Source of the DNA: Paramoeba atlantica
Lineage: Eukaryota > Discosea
Assembly: GCA_977017575.1 (NCBI GenBank)
Contig: CDRNVI010000012.1
Coordinates: 620,001 to 684,000, forward strand
Direction: 5' to 3'
Length of the DNA: 64,000 nt
Under the pieces are notes generated by a model that saw only the letters and a list, made by a program, of their open reading frames with translations, was not told the DNA's origin and made no database searches. This document shows positions 50,013-60,804 of the stretch, piece by piece (positions within the stretch are counted from its first letter, which is position 1; each line of letters begins with the position of its first letter). Both the position numbers and the translations under genes were made by a program.

Positions 50013-51694
50013 TTTTTTTTTTTTTTTACAAATATATTATCGGAATTACTAATGTGAACACTATTGTGGTATTCTTGATTTATCGTGTATTCAAAATTCA
50101 CCGTTAAAGATTTCCTATTTTTTTTTTAACGCACCTCGCTAACGGCATTCAACTGGTATTCACAGGGCCGTTTCATCTCCATCGACCGGTGCCAAGTATT
50201 TCCTAAATTGAGACATTGCGACCGAACCATTCAGTTCTTGCAATTGCAAAGCGAAATCCTGGTGAATCTTATCGCGTGCCAGTCCACATGCATCTGCAAG
50301 AGCCGACAATAATTCCTTGGTGTTTGGATGCATGGCGCCTCCAGAAAGCATGGGAATGCACAAAAACTGCTGTTTCGGAATTAAGCTCGACACGACGTAC
50401 CGGTTAATCTTACGCTTGATAGCGTCTCGCATGAGAATTGCGCCGCTGCGTTTGATGTTGGATTGTGAAAGCTCGTGTATGACGGTAAAATCATAAAAGA
50501 TGTCCCCGTCTGCCCAATGGATGACTAAATCTGGCCCGGAATGGTGGAATGAACCAGATCCGCAAGTCCTTTGGTGTGACGCTTTATTTTCACCGTCAAC
50601 AGTGGTACCGCACTTTCCGCAGGTGTATGTCGCGAATTGTCTAGGTTCAAGCTCGCAGGGAATGCCGGCCTTAATACATAGCGCATAGAGTTGACGCACC
50701 ATTCTGTTGTGTTTTGTGGTAGCGTTAATCCCAGAGCATTTAACGCATCCGGACACGTGAGCAATTGCGCTGCTGGAGGTGAGGAGAACGTGGCACCCAG
50801 GACATTGTACCTTCGATGGTAGCAACGGATGCTCTATTCCGAAACGGGGCATTATCGCCAACGTGAAAAGTCGCGAAGGAATGAATTTGGTGCAAGCGGT
50901 GAGCCAATTGTAATTCCCTTTCGCACTGGCCACACGAATGATATCAGCCTGACCCTTGTCTTTCATCAAAGACTCGCGCACTGCATTGTGGTGGACTTCT
51001 TCCGTAACCGCTTCATCAGTGAGAGGTCGTTGGCTGGAGAGCGAGTTCAGCGCTGGCAAATCCATTAGAGTAGCGGGAGCTGAAAGATGAATTGGTCGCT
51101 CCATAGCTGCTCGTTTGGATTTGAAGAACGCTGCTTCGCGAATCGGTTCAGTTGGGGTGAGCCCGAGTCCTCCTTTCTTCAGTGGTAGCCTCATCCATGA
51201 TATTTGGTCTTCGTTGAGGTTCCCGAACCATGAACATAGCGTGTTTGCCACCTGGGAATCAAACTGCCGACTGAGTTCCAAAGACGCATCAGGATGATGC
51301 ACGCGTATGTCGTACCTGTGACGCATATTCACGCAGTGCGATAGTAAAACGATAGAGACGTTGCTGGCCCCCATGTGCTGTAGGCGCCGGAAAGCTGCTT
51401 GATGCTTCACAACTTTTTGGACTAATTTTTCGCTAACGCTTTCTTTCTCTCCGACGAAGGCCCCCAAAATTTTGGTAGCCCGGCTTTCGGATAAAACTCC
51501 CGCCTCCTGCAAGACGTGCGGAATGGGGATTCTTTCGATGCCTTCAAACCAGACGCATTTTGTTGGGGATAATTCCACTAGCTTAGCAGTCAATAAAACT
51601 CGAAGACGGTTGTAAGCGTTGGCAATTAGTTCTGAGTCCTTTGATGCGAAGCTGATGTCGTCGATGTAGGCGTATATGCGAAGTGCCGGGAATT
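50013..51694 (-). mobile_element. RLE-21: 5'-truncated subgroup-A LINE with poly(A) tail
   Basis: Minus strand, 3' end with A15 (T15 at 50013-50027) inserted in RLE-20. The 3' UTR is truncated relative to RLE-18: poly(A) begins where RLE-18 continues into the 104-bp hairpin block. The 5' side ends inside the RT (PALRIYAYIDDI) at 51694, joined to the LINE fragment 51695-53289. Nearly identical to RLE-18 over about 690 bp. Confidence 0.85.
50160..51694 (-). CDS. RLE-21 RT thumb, zinc finger and RLE
   Basis: Open to the truncation. CVWFEGIERIPIPHVLQEAG, LGAFVGEKESVSEKLVQK, thumb CVNMRHRYDIRVHHPD, GGLGLTPTEP, CPGCHVLLTSSSAIAHVSGC, YTCGKCG cluster, RLE core SGPDLVIHWADGDIFYDF (HH replaces the usual HR before it), LQELNGSVAMSQFRK. 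The RT catalytic palm is lost apart from motif C at the very edge. No native start. Confidence 0.85.
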
Positions 51695-53289
51695 AACTGA
51701 GATTAAAAGCACTGTACGGGTTTTTGTCAAATGGTGTACTCGCTCAGAACAACCCCAACAGCAGAACTACAGGACCTCTGCAAACGCTTAGATGATGCTG
51801 TCCAACATACCACTGAACATTTCTTTCGTCCTCTGAGCGATAGGGCCGGACGCCAGGCACAACGCGAAAAGCGGTACGGGGGGTTGGGGCTCCGGTCAGC
51901 GGAGGAACACTCGAGTTCCGCATACGTGGCCTCCGTCGCTTTCGCCTCAGACAAGGACCAATGGGACCCGGCGGATGCCAAGGGGTTCACCCAAGCTGTA
52001 CAGGAGGTCAATAAACGCGCCGGGACAACTGTGGTACAACAATGTGGATTAATACCGAAAAGTCTCGCATTGTCGACGGACTCTCCTTACTCAAATAATA
52101 ACGAGCAGGAATCTAGCCAAGAGCTCGTAATCCCTCGCCAGCGTGATCTTAGTCATGCCATCGCCTCCCGCGAATTTCGGGAGGCCTTTTCTCGTGCCGA
52201 TCTCCGAACGAGGGCCAGATGGATATCGGAAACGGGAGAAGGGGCCTCGGAGTGGGCTTTCGTAATCCCCTCTAAGAAAAACGGCTTGGCCTACACACCA
52301 ACTGAATTTCGTACTCTTGTGCGGTGGTGGCTCGGAGACGCTATTTATCCGGCTTCCCGGCCATGTCCTATGGAGAAATGCGCCCTGCCACTTGACCCCG
52401 AGGGTGATCACGCACTGGTATGCAAGTGCGGGCACGGTATCATAGCACGACACAACGCTATAGCGGGACAGTTCTCCTCAGAATGCGCGAAAGCTGGGTT
52501 TACCCCGCGGCGAGAAGTGAGCCTGGGGAACACGGGTCCTGGGGGCGCCCTCACTAGGCCAGGGGACGTCTTCCTCTCTACTTTCGACGTAGGCCAGTCT
52601 CTTGTATTAGACTTCGCTGTCACTCATGTTCAGCAGCCAAAGTATACGGACTTAGTCCGTGATGCTAACTGGGTGACGGCGGGGTCTTTTGCGGAGCGCT
52701 ACGCAACGGAGAACAAGAAGAAACAAAGAGAGGAAGCAGACGCAGCGCGTCACAAGTTTGGCGCTATGGTGGTGGAGTCATACGGGGCATGGTGCCCCAG
52801 TGCCTTCGCGATACTCAAGGAAGTCTCCACTTCCCGGGCAGCGTACTCCGGGGGCACGCTCTCGAAGGGGGAAGCACTACACCAACTGGTGACGACACTA
52901 AACGTCGCCCTAATGAGGGCACAAGCTCGTATGCTCGTATTGCGGCTGCCTACATCATCCCCCGACGCGATTATTAATGGATACGGAATTGAAGAGTAAT
53001 GTTCATGCGAAATGGGTTTTCTACTCGCGAGCTCAACCGGTACGAGCTGGGATTTAATTGTGGGGGGTAGGGCAAAGTGTGGGGGGGATAGAAAAAACCC
53101 CCGGGTGTTTTTACCTTTCGGGTGTCACTTTTTCACTGCATTTCTCTTCAGGGAGGCGGCTTCGTGGGGGGAAATTGTTTGCTAGTTTGGGGTGGGCTGA
53201 TTGCTTGTGGAAGGAGGAAAAACTAAGAAATTTACATACATTCATATCCCCCCCAAAAAAGATTAAAAAAAAAAAAAAAAAAAAAAAAG
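51695..53289 (+). mobile_element. 3' end of a different RLE-bearing LINE with poly(A) tail
   Basis: 5'-truncated; ends in A25 at 53264-53288. It joins RLE-21 on the left and APE-2 (inside RNase H) on the right, with no matching target duplication, so later rearrangement is likely. It carries the ORF 51731-52999 and a 260-bp 3' UTR. It is not a member of the SLACS-like family of this window. Confidence 0.8.
51731..52999 (+). CDS. RT thumb, zinc finger and alternative RLE of a second LINE clade
   Basis: 422 codons. KRYGGLGLRSAEEH marks the end of the RT thumb. Then RPCPMEKCALPLDPEGDHAL with VCKCGHGIIARHNAI, a Cys/His zinc-binding module, and RPGDVFLST...LVLDFAVTH, a PD-(D/E)xK-type nuclease core; the Tyr/Lys helix FAERYATENKKKQREEAD follows. 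This C-terminus is of the type seen in R4/Dong- or Dualen-like LINEs of protists and invertebrates (family placement is inference). GC-rich compared with its neighbours. The RT palm is missing. Confidence 0.75.
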   Translation: MVYSLRTTPTAELQDLCKRLDDAVQHTTEHFFRPLSDRAGRQAQREKRYGGLGLRSAEEHSSSAYVASVAFASDKDQWDPADAKGFTQAVQEVNKRAGTTVVQQCGLIPKSLALSTDSPYSNNNEQESSQELVIPRQRDLSHAIASREFREAFSRADLRTRARWISETGEGASEWAFVIPSKKNGLAYTPTEFRTLVRWWLGDAIYPASRPCPMEKCALPLDPEGDHALVCKCGHGIIARHNAIAGQFSSECAKAGFTPRREVSLGNTGPGGALTRPGDVFLSTFDVGQSLVLDFAVTHVQQPKYTDLVRDANWVTAGSFAERYATENKKKQREEADAARHKFGAMVVESYGAWCPSAFAILKEVSTSRAAYSGGTLSKGEALHQLVTTLNVALMRAQARMLVLRLPTSSPDAIINGYGIEE

Positions 53290-53299
53290 AGTCTACGTG

Positions 53300-56040
53300 G
53301 ATAACGCATATTTGAGATCTCTGTTGTCCGATTGACAATGCCCTGGAAAACGCACACAATTCTGCACGCGAAGACGTGTTATTCACAGAGTCCAGTTTTA
53401 CGCTTTCTTGGAGTACGCAGCTCCCACCCTGAAACAGGGCGACGCCTGCCCCACTGACGTACAAAGTTCCCGATTTTTGCACGGAACCATCGCAATACAC
53501 GTGTGTCAAATCTCCTTCAGGCCATACTGCGACACTTTCTTCCTGAAATTGGAGTCTAGCCCATTTGTCATGTTCGTTGATTCTTGTGCTTAGTATGCGA
53601 TGAGCATTGTGTGCTTTACTAATGTAAGGTACGTAAGTTGGTGCATCATCAAGTTTGGTTTTCAGATTGGCTACAAGAGAGCGCCACAGTTCCCTGTTCG
53701 AAGCTGCTTCGCTCATCTCCAAAATGTCGATGCCCAAATCATCAGCGCAGATCTCAGAAAGAGACTTCTTTCTCGCATTTTCTTCCACATTCCAAAGAAT
53801 TAGTTCTTGAAATGGCGAGTCGTGCCGCAATAAATGTCCTACAAGCTTTGCCCTGCTGACGCGTAACTGCGTAGAAAACTTGGAGTCGCCTCTATACAGC
53901 GCAGATGTCGGTGTATTTTCGTGCCCGTTCCATAGTGGTGTGCCTGTTGCTAAACGTCTCATCTTATTTACCTCGACATCCGTTTCTCTCAGTTCGGTTA
54001 GTGTCGGAACAAGCGACGCTGATCCGTATGACAACACACTTCCGACAAGGGCTTCGAACAATCGCAAGCGAAGCAGAACATTTATATGGTGATTCCAGAG
54101 AGGCTTAAGTCTGTGAAAAGCTTTCCATGCAAGTTTCACGCGTTCTTGGAGAGTGAGCGACGAAGTATGCGCATATTTCATGTGTCCTAGATATTTATAC
54201 GCCTCCACATAAGGTATAAGGCCGTGCTCCGGTAAATAAATATCACCGCTTTCATTTAATTTCTTGCCGACGCCCATCCATGCTGTCTTTGTAGTTCCTA
54301 TATTGAGCTTCATGCCCGCCTTCGCTGCTTCATTCATTAATGACAACATCATGTCCTGTAGAGTTTCTCGCGAACCAGCGAAAAGGGCAACATCATCGGC
54401 GTAATCGATGTCTGTGAGGCGCATAATTTGTCTTCCTCTGCTTTTCGTTCCAGATCGAAATAAGGTAAGTCCAAAATTTGGGTACTGCATACTCTCATGT
54501 AGCAATCTATCCAAGCACATGACAAAGAGAAACGGGGCCAGAACATCACCCTGCAACACCCCAGACGAGATGTTAAAGTTATCCGTGTTTCCAAAAGGTG
54601 ATCTCACAAAGCCTACAGGTGAAGCGTAAGGTGCGAGTATCATTCGGCTCAATATGGGCGGTACAGAAAAGGCCTTCAAGGCTTCCGCAATTGCATCATG
54701 TGAAATGGATGGGAAGGCGCTTTTAAAGTCGATGAAACCTATGAAAACATCCTGTGGTCCCCGTAGTGCTTTTCGAACAACTTCGGTCAATATCGCCTGG
54801 GCTCCGACCGCCGATCTCAAGGGTCTAAATCCCAACTGGTTGCATCTTAGTTTAGGGTCGATTTCCGGCTGAAGCCTATTCAAAATCATGCGGTTCATCA
54901 CCTTTACGACATGATTAATTAAGCATATTGCCCTCCAATTGCTCAACTCTGAAAGATCACCCTTTTTAGGTATCGGAACATGGGTGATCTCATTCCACGA
55001 ATGAGGCATATGGCCGGTGTGATAAACTCCGTTTACAAGCTTCAAAAGCATGTCAGCAAAAGGTGCACTTTCAGAAAGAGCATTGTAGGCCTCAATTGGT
55101 ATTCCATCCGAGCCAGCTACCCTTCCTTTTGTTATTTGCGTTATTGCTAATGTCATCTCATCTTGGGAAAACGCATCATCACAAATTCGAATTCCTTCAA
55201 CTGGCTCGAAGTGCGGCCTGCCTTCAGACATCTTATAGGTATCGCTGAAGTGTTCTCTCAGCTTTTTGAGCTTCGTCTTCGTCGAACGTTCTTCCATGTG
55301 CAGAGTCTGGCGTTCGTCGCCAATAACGTCTCTTATCATTTTCCACGCTCCACGCGGACGTTTCTTGAAGTTCTCCTCCAGTGTGGCACATTCTTGTCGA
55401 ATAAGCTTCAAGGTTATTTCCTCATGATCCTCTACGAACTCTTTGAATTTTTGTTTGTTCCTCGCGATATGATACAAAGCTTGGAGATTGGCCGGCTTAT
55501 CATCGCTTACTGGTGTATCAAAAGTGAGGTTCGTCTCGCCTGCCAAATCAATCTCCAAGCATTTCTTGGAGTTATTAATTATTGTGCTAACGCGAATCCA
55601 GAGTTCATCGACTTCCTGAGGCGTGTGCATTTCGTTACTCATGAGAGAAGTGTCCTTTAAGATTTCGGTCGCTTTCTCGACGAATTGTTTTCGAAAGTGT
55701 GAGTTGCGCAAAAGAAACCAAAGAGGACGACGATCTCTTTCTTTTCTGGAAACTTTCCACTTAATTTTAATGCTAGCATCGACGGCACAGTGACGAGTGC
55801 GTGTAGGAGCTACTACTACCCGATGTCGACGCACAGATGAGGCAAACCGACGATTCACGAGGATATGATCCAGCTGCTTTTTGAAACCGTTAGGGAACTT
55901 GTATGTCCACTTCCTCGATGCTGGGCATACCTCGTGAGCCGACACTGCATCCAAATTCATAAGAAGTTTCCGGAAATTTCGATATGCTGCAATTTTTTCT
56001 TTTACTCCTTTGCATCTTGTCAAGGGTGCATTGAAGTCTC
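53300..56040 (-). CDS. APE-2 reverse transcriptase and partial RNase H
   Basis: Opens at the APE catalytic GDFNAPLTRCKG and continues with VCPASRKWTYKFPNG and KKQLDHILVNRRFASS (end of APE). RT: ITKGRVAGSDGIPIEAY, LGFRPLRSAVGAQAI, motif A VFIGFIDFKSAFPSIS, motif B GVLQGDVLAPFLF, motif C IDYADDVALFAGS. RNase H: VYCDGSVQKSG, SSRAELCAFSRAL, VIHVDS, then truncated; the frame's last 50 codons (poly-Phe onward) are foreign. No internal stops. Dead because RNase H is incomplete. Confidence 0.9.
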
Positions 56041-56046
56041 CTGCAA

Positions 56047-56537
56047 GTACAGGGGAAATTTTTTATGATTTCACCGTAATTCATGAATTAGCGCCATCGA
56101 ACCTAGGTACAAACTGTGCAAAGCTGTTTCGTGATGCCATCAAACGAAAGCATGACACTTACGTCCGACCCGGCACAATTCCTGAGGACATGTTCAGATG
56201 CATTCCAATGCTGTCAGGGGGGGCGCTTCACCACAACACGAAGTCCCTTCTGAGTGCTCTAGCAGATGCGTGCTGTCTCCCCCGGAAGCAAGTACACCTC
56301 GAATTTCAGCTCCACCTGCAAGAGTTAAATGGGGCCGTTGTGCATTCACAGCTGAGGTCTTTTCTGGAGAAGGATAAGGGTGCCGCAGAGTTGGGAATTT
56401 AGAGTTGGATATCCATGGTCAAAAGAGAATCCGAACTTCTAATCGATATTAGAAGCTAAGGCAGACTGCATAATTTACAAAAAGGAAAACATATGATCTA
56501 CTCAGTGGGTATTAAACATATTATTATAAGAGTTTTC
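56047..56537 (+). mobile_element. RLE-22: 491-bp 3' end of a subgroup-A LINE, 7-bp target duplication
   Basis: CCTGCAA at 56040-56046 and 56538-56544. Coding part to 56402: GEIFYDFTVIHELAPSNLGT, IPMLSGGALHHNTKSLLSAL, LQELNGAVVHSQLRSF. The 3' UTR includes a hairpin CTTCTAAT-CGAT-ATTAGAAG (about 56437-56456). No poly(A). A dead-on-arrival insertion into the APE domain of APE-2. Confidence 0.9.
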
Positions 56538-56544
56538 CCTGCAA

Positions 56545-57490
56545 TGAGTTTTAGAGCACTCCTATTCGAGGTGAAAATATCTATCACTTTTGCAGCAAAC
56601 TGAGTAACGATATCTTCTTCTGCTGTTGCCGTTGGAGCGTAAACGTTGAAGATTGCTATTTTGCACGACCGCGTACGATGATGCCCTATCATTATTCGAT
56701 CTGTTGCTCTCCGCACATCGGATAATGGAAATCGGCTGATCATTAGCATTCCTCCGTATCCGTTATCTGCGCTGCTGAAATATAAGAACCTGGTCGAGCC
56801 TAGCATGATTGAACGGTTGACTAGTGGGGTGCTAGTGTTCAAACGAGTTTCTTGCACGCAGCAAACATCCACGCTGCGTAATTCCAGCATGCGCAGTAGT
56901 AATTTTAACCTCCCACTCGAACGCAGAGAAATTTTATCGCAGCCCTGTAAATCTAACGTGGTTGTGTTGAGTGTCATTATGCATAGGTCCTTTTTCCTGG
57001 CAATAGCTGAGTTCTTTAAGTTCTCCTTGGAGCCGAGTTTGCCACGCTCAGTCTCCTTGCAAGAGAAATACCGACGTTTCCTCCTTCTTACTCGATCTTT
57101 CCTCCTCCGATCTGTTGTCCGCACGCGACCACCGCTGATCACGACCCTCATATCAAGTGGAGGAAAGGGAAATTGTCGTCCAGGTGTCCGATCATAACCA
57201 ATCCACCATCCTCCCTGAACTCTCTTCTTAATCACGATTCCCTCCCACAACACCAGCTTCGCCGCATACGTCATATGCCACACGACAGCAATGCGAGCAC
57301 CGGGGGAGCAAGAAAGAGACATCTGGTAAAGTCCTCTTGCGCGAAGTTTTGCCACAGTCTCTTCACACCGAGGAGGTAGAAAAAGACTGCCCCGACCCAA
57401 CCTGGCGCACTTGAGCTTCTCAACTGTAGCCGAAAAACCAAATGAACCGGAGGCCTTCGCTTCTTTCACAGTATTTTCAGATTCAGTCAT
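56545..57490 (-). CDS. APE-2 N-terminal domain and APE endonuclease
   Basis: From ATG 57490. LGRGSLFLPPRCEE (conserved with APE-4 LGRGVLFEP), then the small domain (ARIAVVWHMTYAAKLVLWEG ... RQFPFPPLDMRVVISGGRV), a basic RRRKDRVRRRKRR stretch (likely nuclear localisation), then APE: IMTLNTTTLDLQG, VCCVQETRLNTST, GYGGMLMISRFPL, IFNVYAPTATAEE. Continues beyond RLE-22. The non-ATG codons upstream to 57496 are not needed. Confidence 0.9.
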
Positions 57491-57534
57491 GTCCAAGCGT
57501 TGTTGTCTTATTATTTCATATTCTTACTTCTTCC

Positions 57535-58017
57535 ATGGGAGTGGTCACCCGCTCTCAGTCAAAAGAAACAGGAGTAGCTCCTGAAATTTTACCTCTCGCA
57601 CCTGCCCGACGCAGCAAGAAATCCGTGCCCGCCAGAACGAAACCTCCGTCGAGCGATCCGCCCCCACATAAGACACCTCCGCCAGCGACGCATTTTTCAC
57701 TGCCGACGCCATCGCTCGCACCGCCACGTACACCACCGCCACGTACACCCCCGCGATTGCCAACGCCCCAGCCCTCGATGCGTCCCTCGTTGGCACGCCA
57801 CCTGCCGTCGACACCTCCGGCGCCACTACCGTCATTACCGCTGGACAAACCGATACAACCGCGAGTCGACAGCGCCCGTCAGGATTTTTCAGAATTCAAT
57901 AGCCAAGAATTCAATAGCCAAGAATCGCCGACAGAAACAGCGCCCCCTCGACCGGTAACGCCGCCATCCGCGAAAAAGAATTTCAGAAAAGGTTTTCGAA
58001 TGTCCTTTCAAAGCTGA
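57535..58017 (+). CDS. RLE-23 N-terminal signature and Pro-rich leader
   Basis: MGVVTRSQSKETGVAPEILP followed by RRSKKS, the shared N-terminal signature of subgroup-A LINEs, then a Pro/Thr/Ser-rich tract (TPPPRTPPRLPTPQPS) and two copies of EFNSQ from a 15-bp tandem duplication (57891-57920). It ends by frameshift; siblings suggest it should run into the coiled coil of the next frame. Confidence 0.8.
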   Translation: MGVVTRSQSKETGVAPEILPLAPARRSKKSVPARTKPPSSDPPPHKTPPPATHFSLPTPSLAPPRTPPPRTPPRLPTPQPSMRPSLARHLPSTPPAPLPSLPLDKPIQPRVDSARQDFSEFNSQEFNSQESPTETAPPRPVTPPSAKKNFRKGFRMSFQS

Positions 58018-58025
58018 AGAAACAA

Positions 58026-60590
58026 GTGGATGAAGCAGAAAGGAAGGCAAAGGAAAGAAAAGATCAAGAAGCGGCCGCATCGAGGCAAGAAAAAGTCAGT
58101 TCACTAATTCGGATTCGTCGTCCTGAGGGATATAAGTTCCAGTTACCGTCAGCCACCGCTGTAGTTCAGTCTTTAAAGCCCATTGCAAGCCTGATATCAA
58201 ACACGCTGCCTTCTTTGTCTGCGACGCTGCCCTCACTGTCAAGTGACGAGTATTCTGGAGTATGCGTGTCACCTTCGATTTTCCAAACAGGCGTGCAACC
58301 AGAATCGCGCTCAGCCTTACAACCAGACGCTGGCCCAGATTTCGACACGGTTCGCAGAGCCAATTCAGCAACACTAAACACCACCGCGTCCGGAGGAGGT
58401 TCCGAATCACAAGAAACAAAACCGTGTGCAGCAAAACGCGAGGCAGATTTCAGTGAGGCAAAAACACCTGACGCGGAAGAAATTTCTGAAGGAAAGACAC
58501 ACGAACATTGCCCCGTATTTTCAGAAACACCGGACACACCGTTAACCCCAACTCAAACTTCGGGTATAAGTAAGGAGCCGCAAAGTACGCCGAAATCCGA
58601 ACGTCCCTTCTTTGACTGCAACTCTACGTCGCGGAATTCAGAGGACAGGCAGTTCTCAAACTCAGACAGGTCGAAGGATTCGCAGGAGCTTCCCAGTCCT
58701 CTCCAAGTGCCATATGAATTAACTTTTGAAAACATGGTAGAAGAGGCGTCGCAGATAAGGGACTCTGCGCATCATTCTTCCGACGGTCCTTCACAGCTTG
58801 AAGAACAGCTGGAAGAAAACACGGTAGAAGAGGTGTCGCAGGTACGAGACTCTGCAAATCACTCTTCCGACGGTTCTCCACAGCTTGATGAAGCGGTGTC
58901 TCAGAACCCCCGAGATACACCGATCAGGGTCCAGTTTGACATGAACGCTAAATCGACGGAAATTTGCGAAACACTAGCATCGTGCTCAAATCAGGATTTC
59001 CCCATCCTGGCAAGTGAAATCCGATCGTGGTCTGAACACATCAGAAAGGGAGCGATGTGTTCTGTCGCGTGGTCGTTTGATAGGCAAGATGAGGTCAACG
59101 TCTCATTGGGTAAAGTATCCAGCGTATACCGTAGAAAAGGAACGTGGAAGTTAAATATCAGCTACGTAGGCATCGTAGGTCATAAGGTTGGCGAAGAGTT
59201 CATCGGTACACTGCCGCCTCATGAGAATGTTAGGACGCACAGAATCATATGGCACGCTCCTGCGCCCGACTGCAAATCCACCAATTTCAATAACCAATCT
59301 GAAGGCCAGGAAGAGAGTGTCATGATGGGACAATCAGCCGAGCAACAGAAATTGAAGTCGAAAGAAGGTTGGACATCCAAGGACCTGGATTATGATCCAA
59401 TTCCGACGTCACGTGTAATAAAACCGGAAATGATGCCTGCGGTAGTTTCATCGTACAGAGAAATTATGAGCGAGTACACCAACAGTACGTACCCACAACG
59501 TCACAAAATCTGGCAGGGCGTTCTCTCAGCGATGAAATTCTCCTTGGCCACAATACGAGAGGTATCCAATCGTCGACGACGTCGTCGTCCTTTTGAGACG
59601 GACACTAAGATGGATGACGGCACGCCGCGACAACCACAATCTGCAGAAAACGCTGCCGATAAACGGGCTATCAAAAAGGCAACGCGTCTCTTCATGGAAG
59701 GTTGCACAAGTAAGGCTGCGAAAGTCATGGACCAGAAATTTGTTCAAAAAACACTAACTGATGATCAAACATTGGAGAAATTGAAAGACTTACACCCACA
59801 GCATGAGTACAAATTTGATTTGCCAAGTGGCGCGCCATTGCTGACGGGATTAGACATCTCTGAGCTTCGGGCTGCGGGAACGCGGTTGGCAAAGGGAGTA
59901 AGTCCCGGTCCGACGGGCACAACCGACAGCATAGTGCGGATTCTCATCGACGACCCGATTTGCGGCACAAATCTGTGTCATATGTTAATGGATTTGATCA
60001 ATGGTGTGCTATCCCAAGAGCTAATGCAGCGACTGACCCGAGCAAGACTGGTAGCGATTGAAAAGTCAGGAGGAGGAGTACGACCAGTTGCAATCGGGGA
60101 GGTTTTTATGAAGCTCGCGGGAAATGTCCTTGTTCAACGTTACGAAACCGTTCTTCAGCCCCTTTTCACTCCGATACAACAGGGCGTGCTGTCGAAGGCT
60201 GGGTGCGAACGTATCATTCACACATTAAATGAACGCTACAGAACGGGGGCATGCATCTTATCAATAGACCTAAAAAATGCGTTTAATTCCCCTTCAAGAG
60301 AGAACATAGCGAAACATATTTTTGGTCTTTCAACGCTCCGCCCTTTTCAACGATTCTTTCATGCAGAATATGCGGAACCCTCCGAATTATTGTTTTACGG
60401 GACAACTACCAATGGGCTGGCTGGGATTGTCAAAAGCACTAATGGAGTCAGACAAGGTTCAACGCTTTCCACTATATATTTTTGCGCCTTTCTGCAGCCG
60501 ATACTAGAGACCCTTGCCGGGGAGTTTCCGGAAGTCAACGTCCACGCTTACGTCGACGACGTTAATCTTGTATCAAATGACGCAGTTCAT
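58026..60590 (+). CDS. RLE-23 coiled coil, small domain and RT (truncated)
   Basis: Begins within a predicted coiled coil (KLKKQVDEAERKAKERKDQE; the GTG at 58026 is not a true start). A long Ser/Glu/Asp-rich linker contains two 29-residue tandem repeats (58728-58901; EEASQIRDSAHHSSDG and EEVSQVRDSANHSSDG). Small domain at residues 340-410 (AMCSVAWSFDRQDEVNVSLG ... TLPPHENVRTHRIIW), DYDPIPTS, IKKATRLFMEGCTSKAAKVM helix, RT with motif A LSIDLKNAFNSP (about 748), motif B NGVRQGSTLSTIYF and motif C AYVDDVNLVS (about 842). Cut just after motif C; thumb, zinc finger and RLE absent. Confidence 0.9.
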
Positions 60591-60603
60591 TTTTTTTCAT
60601 TCA

Positions 60604-60804
60604 GACCTTTGTTTTTTTAGAAGACCTTTGTTTTTTTGAAGACCTTTGTTTTTTTGAAGACCTTTGTTTTTTTGAAGACCTTTGTTTTTTTGAAGACCTT
60701 TGTTTTTTTGAAGACCTTTGTTTTTTTGAAGACCTTTGTTTTTTTGAAGACCTTTGTTTTTTTGAAGACCTTTGTTTTTTTGAAGACCTTTGTTTTTTTT
60801 GAAG
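60604..60804. repeat. 18-bp minisatellite, left block
   Basis: About 11 units of TTTGTTTTTTTGAAGACC. It continues at 61261 after a solo DIRS-type repeat. Because 18 is a multiple of 3, every frame stays open, so the long hexapeptide-repeat frames here are not genes. Confidence 0.95.

Larger units (their letters stand above)
53300..57490 (-). mobile_element. APE-2: ingi/L1Tc-like LINE split by RLE-22, 3' end missing
   Basis: Minus strand: N-terminal domain and APE (57490-56545), RLE-22 (56047-56537), rest of APE, RT and RNase H start (56040-53300). Removing RLE-22 and one CCTGCAA restores A-L-K-L-I-A-G-D-F-N-A-P. RNase H is cut at VIHVDS by the poly(A) LINE. The ATG at 57490 is only about 10 bp from the 5' end of RLE-23 on the other strand. 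Confidence 0.9.
57498..60603 (+). mobile_element. RLE-23: subgroup-A LINE, complete 5' half, cut after RT motif C
   Basis: The 5' end is TTGTTG (57500-57505) with a pyrimidine-rich leader (TCTTATTATTTCATATTCTT) and ATG at 57535. Frame 1 (57535-58017) and frame 2 (open from 57918 to 60590) overlap by 100 bp. The offset fits a single lost base between 57918 and 58017, perhaps in the A5 run at 57973-57977. The 18-bp minisatellite begins at about 60604. The rest of the element is not in the window. Confidence 0.85.
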
